Below, piece after piece: positions 20,661 to 21,028 of a DNA stretch of 21,028 nucleotides (positions are counted from its first letter, which is position 1; every line of letters starts with the position of its first letter). The DNA comes from Longibacter sp051155795. GTDB lineage: Bacteria; Bacteroidota; Rhodothermia; Rhodothermales; Salinibacteraceae. Where the stretch lies: NCBI RefSeq assembly GCF_051155795.1, contig NZ_DAXETW010000166.1, positions 1 through 21,028 on the forward strand, given 5' to 3'. The translations under genes and the position numbers were made by a program. The notes below the pieces were generated by a model. It searched no databases, was not told where the DNA came from, and saw nothing but the letters and a program-made list of their open reading frames with translations.

Positions 20661-21028
20661 GGTCTCGCGGTGAAATGCCGATTTCTGTCCCGTATTGATC
20701 TCGTGAAACCGGCCATGCGGGCTGGTATCTTTCGGAAGGTTGCAGCGCTAGAAAAGGAGAACGCAGCGAACCTGGGGAGTCCCTTTGTGGAAGCTATCGG
20801 GGAGTTCCCCGCGAAGTTATGGATATGCTAGCTGAACTGTGGGAAAGCCACAGAAGAACCCCGAGTCTGAAGATTAGCGTGCGATACTCAGCCTATGACT
20901 CAAACCACACTCGGATATGCTTCGATCTTCTTAACCTTCGTTGGAGGAAGTATCGCCCGGCATTTATGTTGCGGTCTATGTACACGCACGTTGCTTTCTT
21001 CCTTCTGACTCCCTAATGGCTCCTGCAT
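20661..21028 (+). other. AT-richer region with a possible toxin-gene remnant
   Basis: No complete gene is supported. An open frame ending at the TAG at 20826-20828 (ATG 20715, or GTG 20670) encodes RKVAALEKENAANLGSPFVE followed by AIGEFPAKLW, then stops. The spacing of a helix, LGSPFV and KLW recalls the middle of HigB/RelE-type (Gp49-like) toxins, but the C-terminal part that should follow is missing. An adjacent frame (from 20819) is open for 65 codons without recognisable similarity. Base composition is visibly less GC-rich than the rest of the window. A degraded or frame-broken gene is possible; the call is weak. Confidence 0.25.

Noticed and set aside
20510..20716. Minus-strand frame of 68 codons ending RRFELLTSAVRLQRSTN
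   Set aside because: It is the antisense of tRNA-Ala and its terminator, a classic false gene call.
20819..21016. 65-codon frame near the right edge
   Set aside because: No recognisable family, and composition and motif content do not support a gene. It is described only as part of the AT-richer region.

Overview
The window is a GC-rich bacterial chromosome segment of housekeeping genes. I infer a relative of Rhodothermia (Salinibacter or Rhodothermus side of the Bacteroidota/Rhodothermota). The reasons are a single-chain 2-oxoglutarate dehydrogenase with a fused E2-like domain, strongly acidic proteins, an almost complete lack of Shine-Dalgarno sequences before start codons, and bS21 as the one gene that does have one. 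No mobile element, CRISPR array or defence locus was seen.

Layout from left to right. A minus-strand group comes first: a secreted amidohydrolase (231-1901), D-aminoacyl-tRNA deacylase dtd (2072-2512) and the nucleotide-pool enzyme rdgB (2674-3264). A plus-strand DUF2306-like membrane gene follows (3413-3938), broken by one extra T. Next on the minus strand are rpsU (4172-4378) with a structured leader and a strong terminator, and the large kgd/sucA-type gene (4699-8427). After these lie a lipoprotein gene (8754-9437), an extended SDR/epimerase gene (9570-10646), a plus-strand BON-LysM protein (10939-11376), an RlmD/RumA-type 23S rRNA methyltransferase (11674-13077) and an OmpR-type response regulator (13492-14187) with its own terminator.

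The right part holds a small membrane protein (14530-14820), a ComEA-like helix-hairpin-helix protein (14831-15304), recO (15435-16199), lexA (16884-17522) with a recognisable promoter and operator, a class I methyltransferase (17756-18379), a DASH-type cryptochrome/photolyase (18469-19914) with a DUF2256 zinc-ribbon gene upstream (20072-20239), and tRNA-Ala(CGC) with a terminator (20499-20621). The last 400 bases are more AT-rich and hold only gene-like fragments. DNA upkeep is a recurring theme: rdgB, comEA-like, recO, lexA and Cry-DASH.

The most unusual structure lies between the genes. Many spacers are built of degenerate tandem units of exactly 7 or exactly 8 bases, often beginning or ending within a few bases of a stop codon. 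Unit sequences differ from tract to tract but the period holds. The second point of interest is the rpsU leader, which combines an extended -10 element, a hairpin hiding AGGAGG, the only clear Shine-Dalgarno seen in the window and a TTG start. This fits translational autoregulation by bS21.
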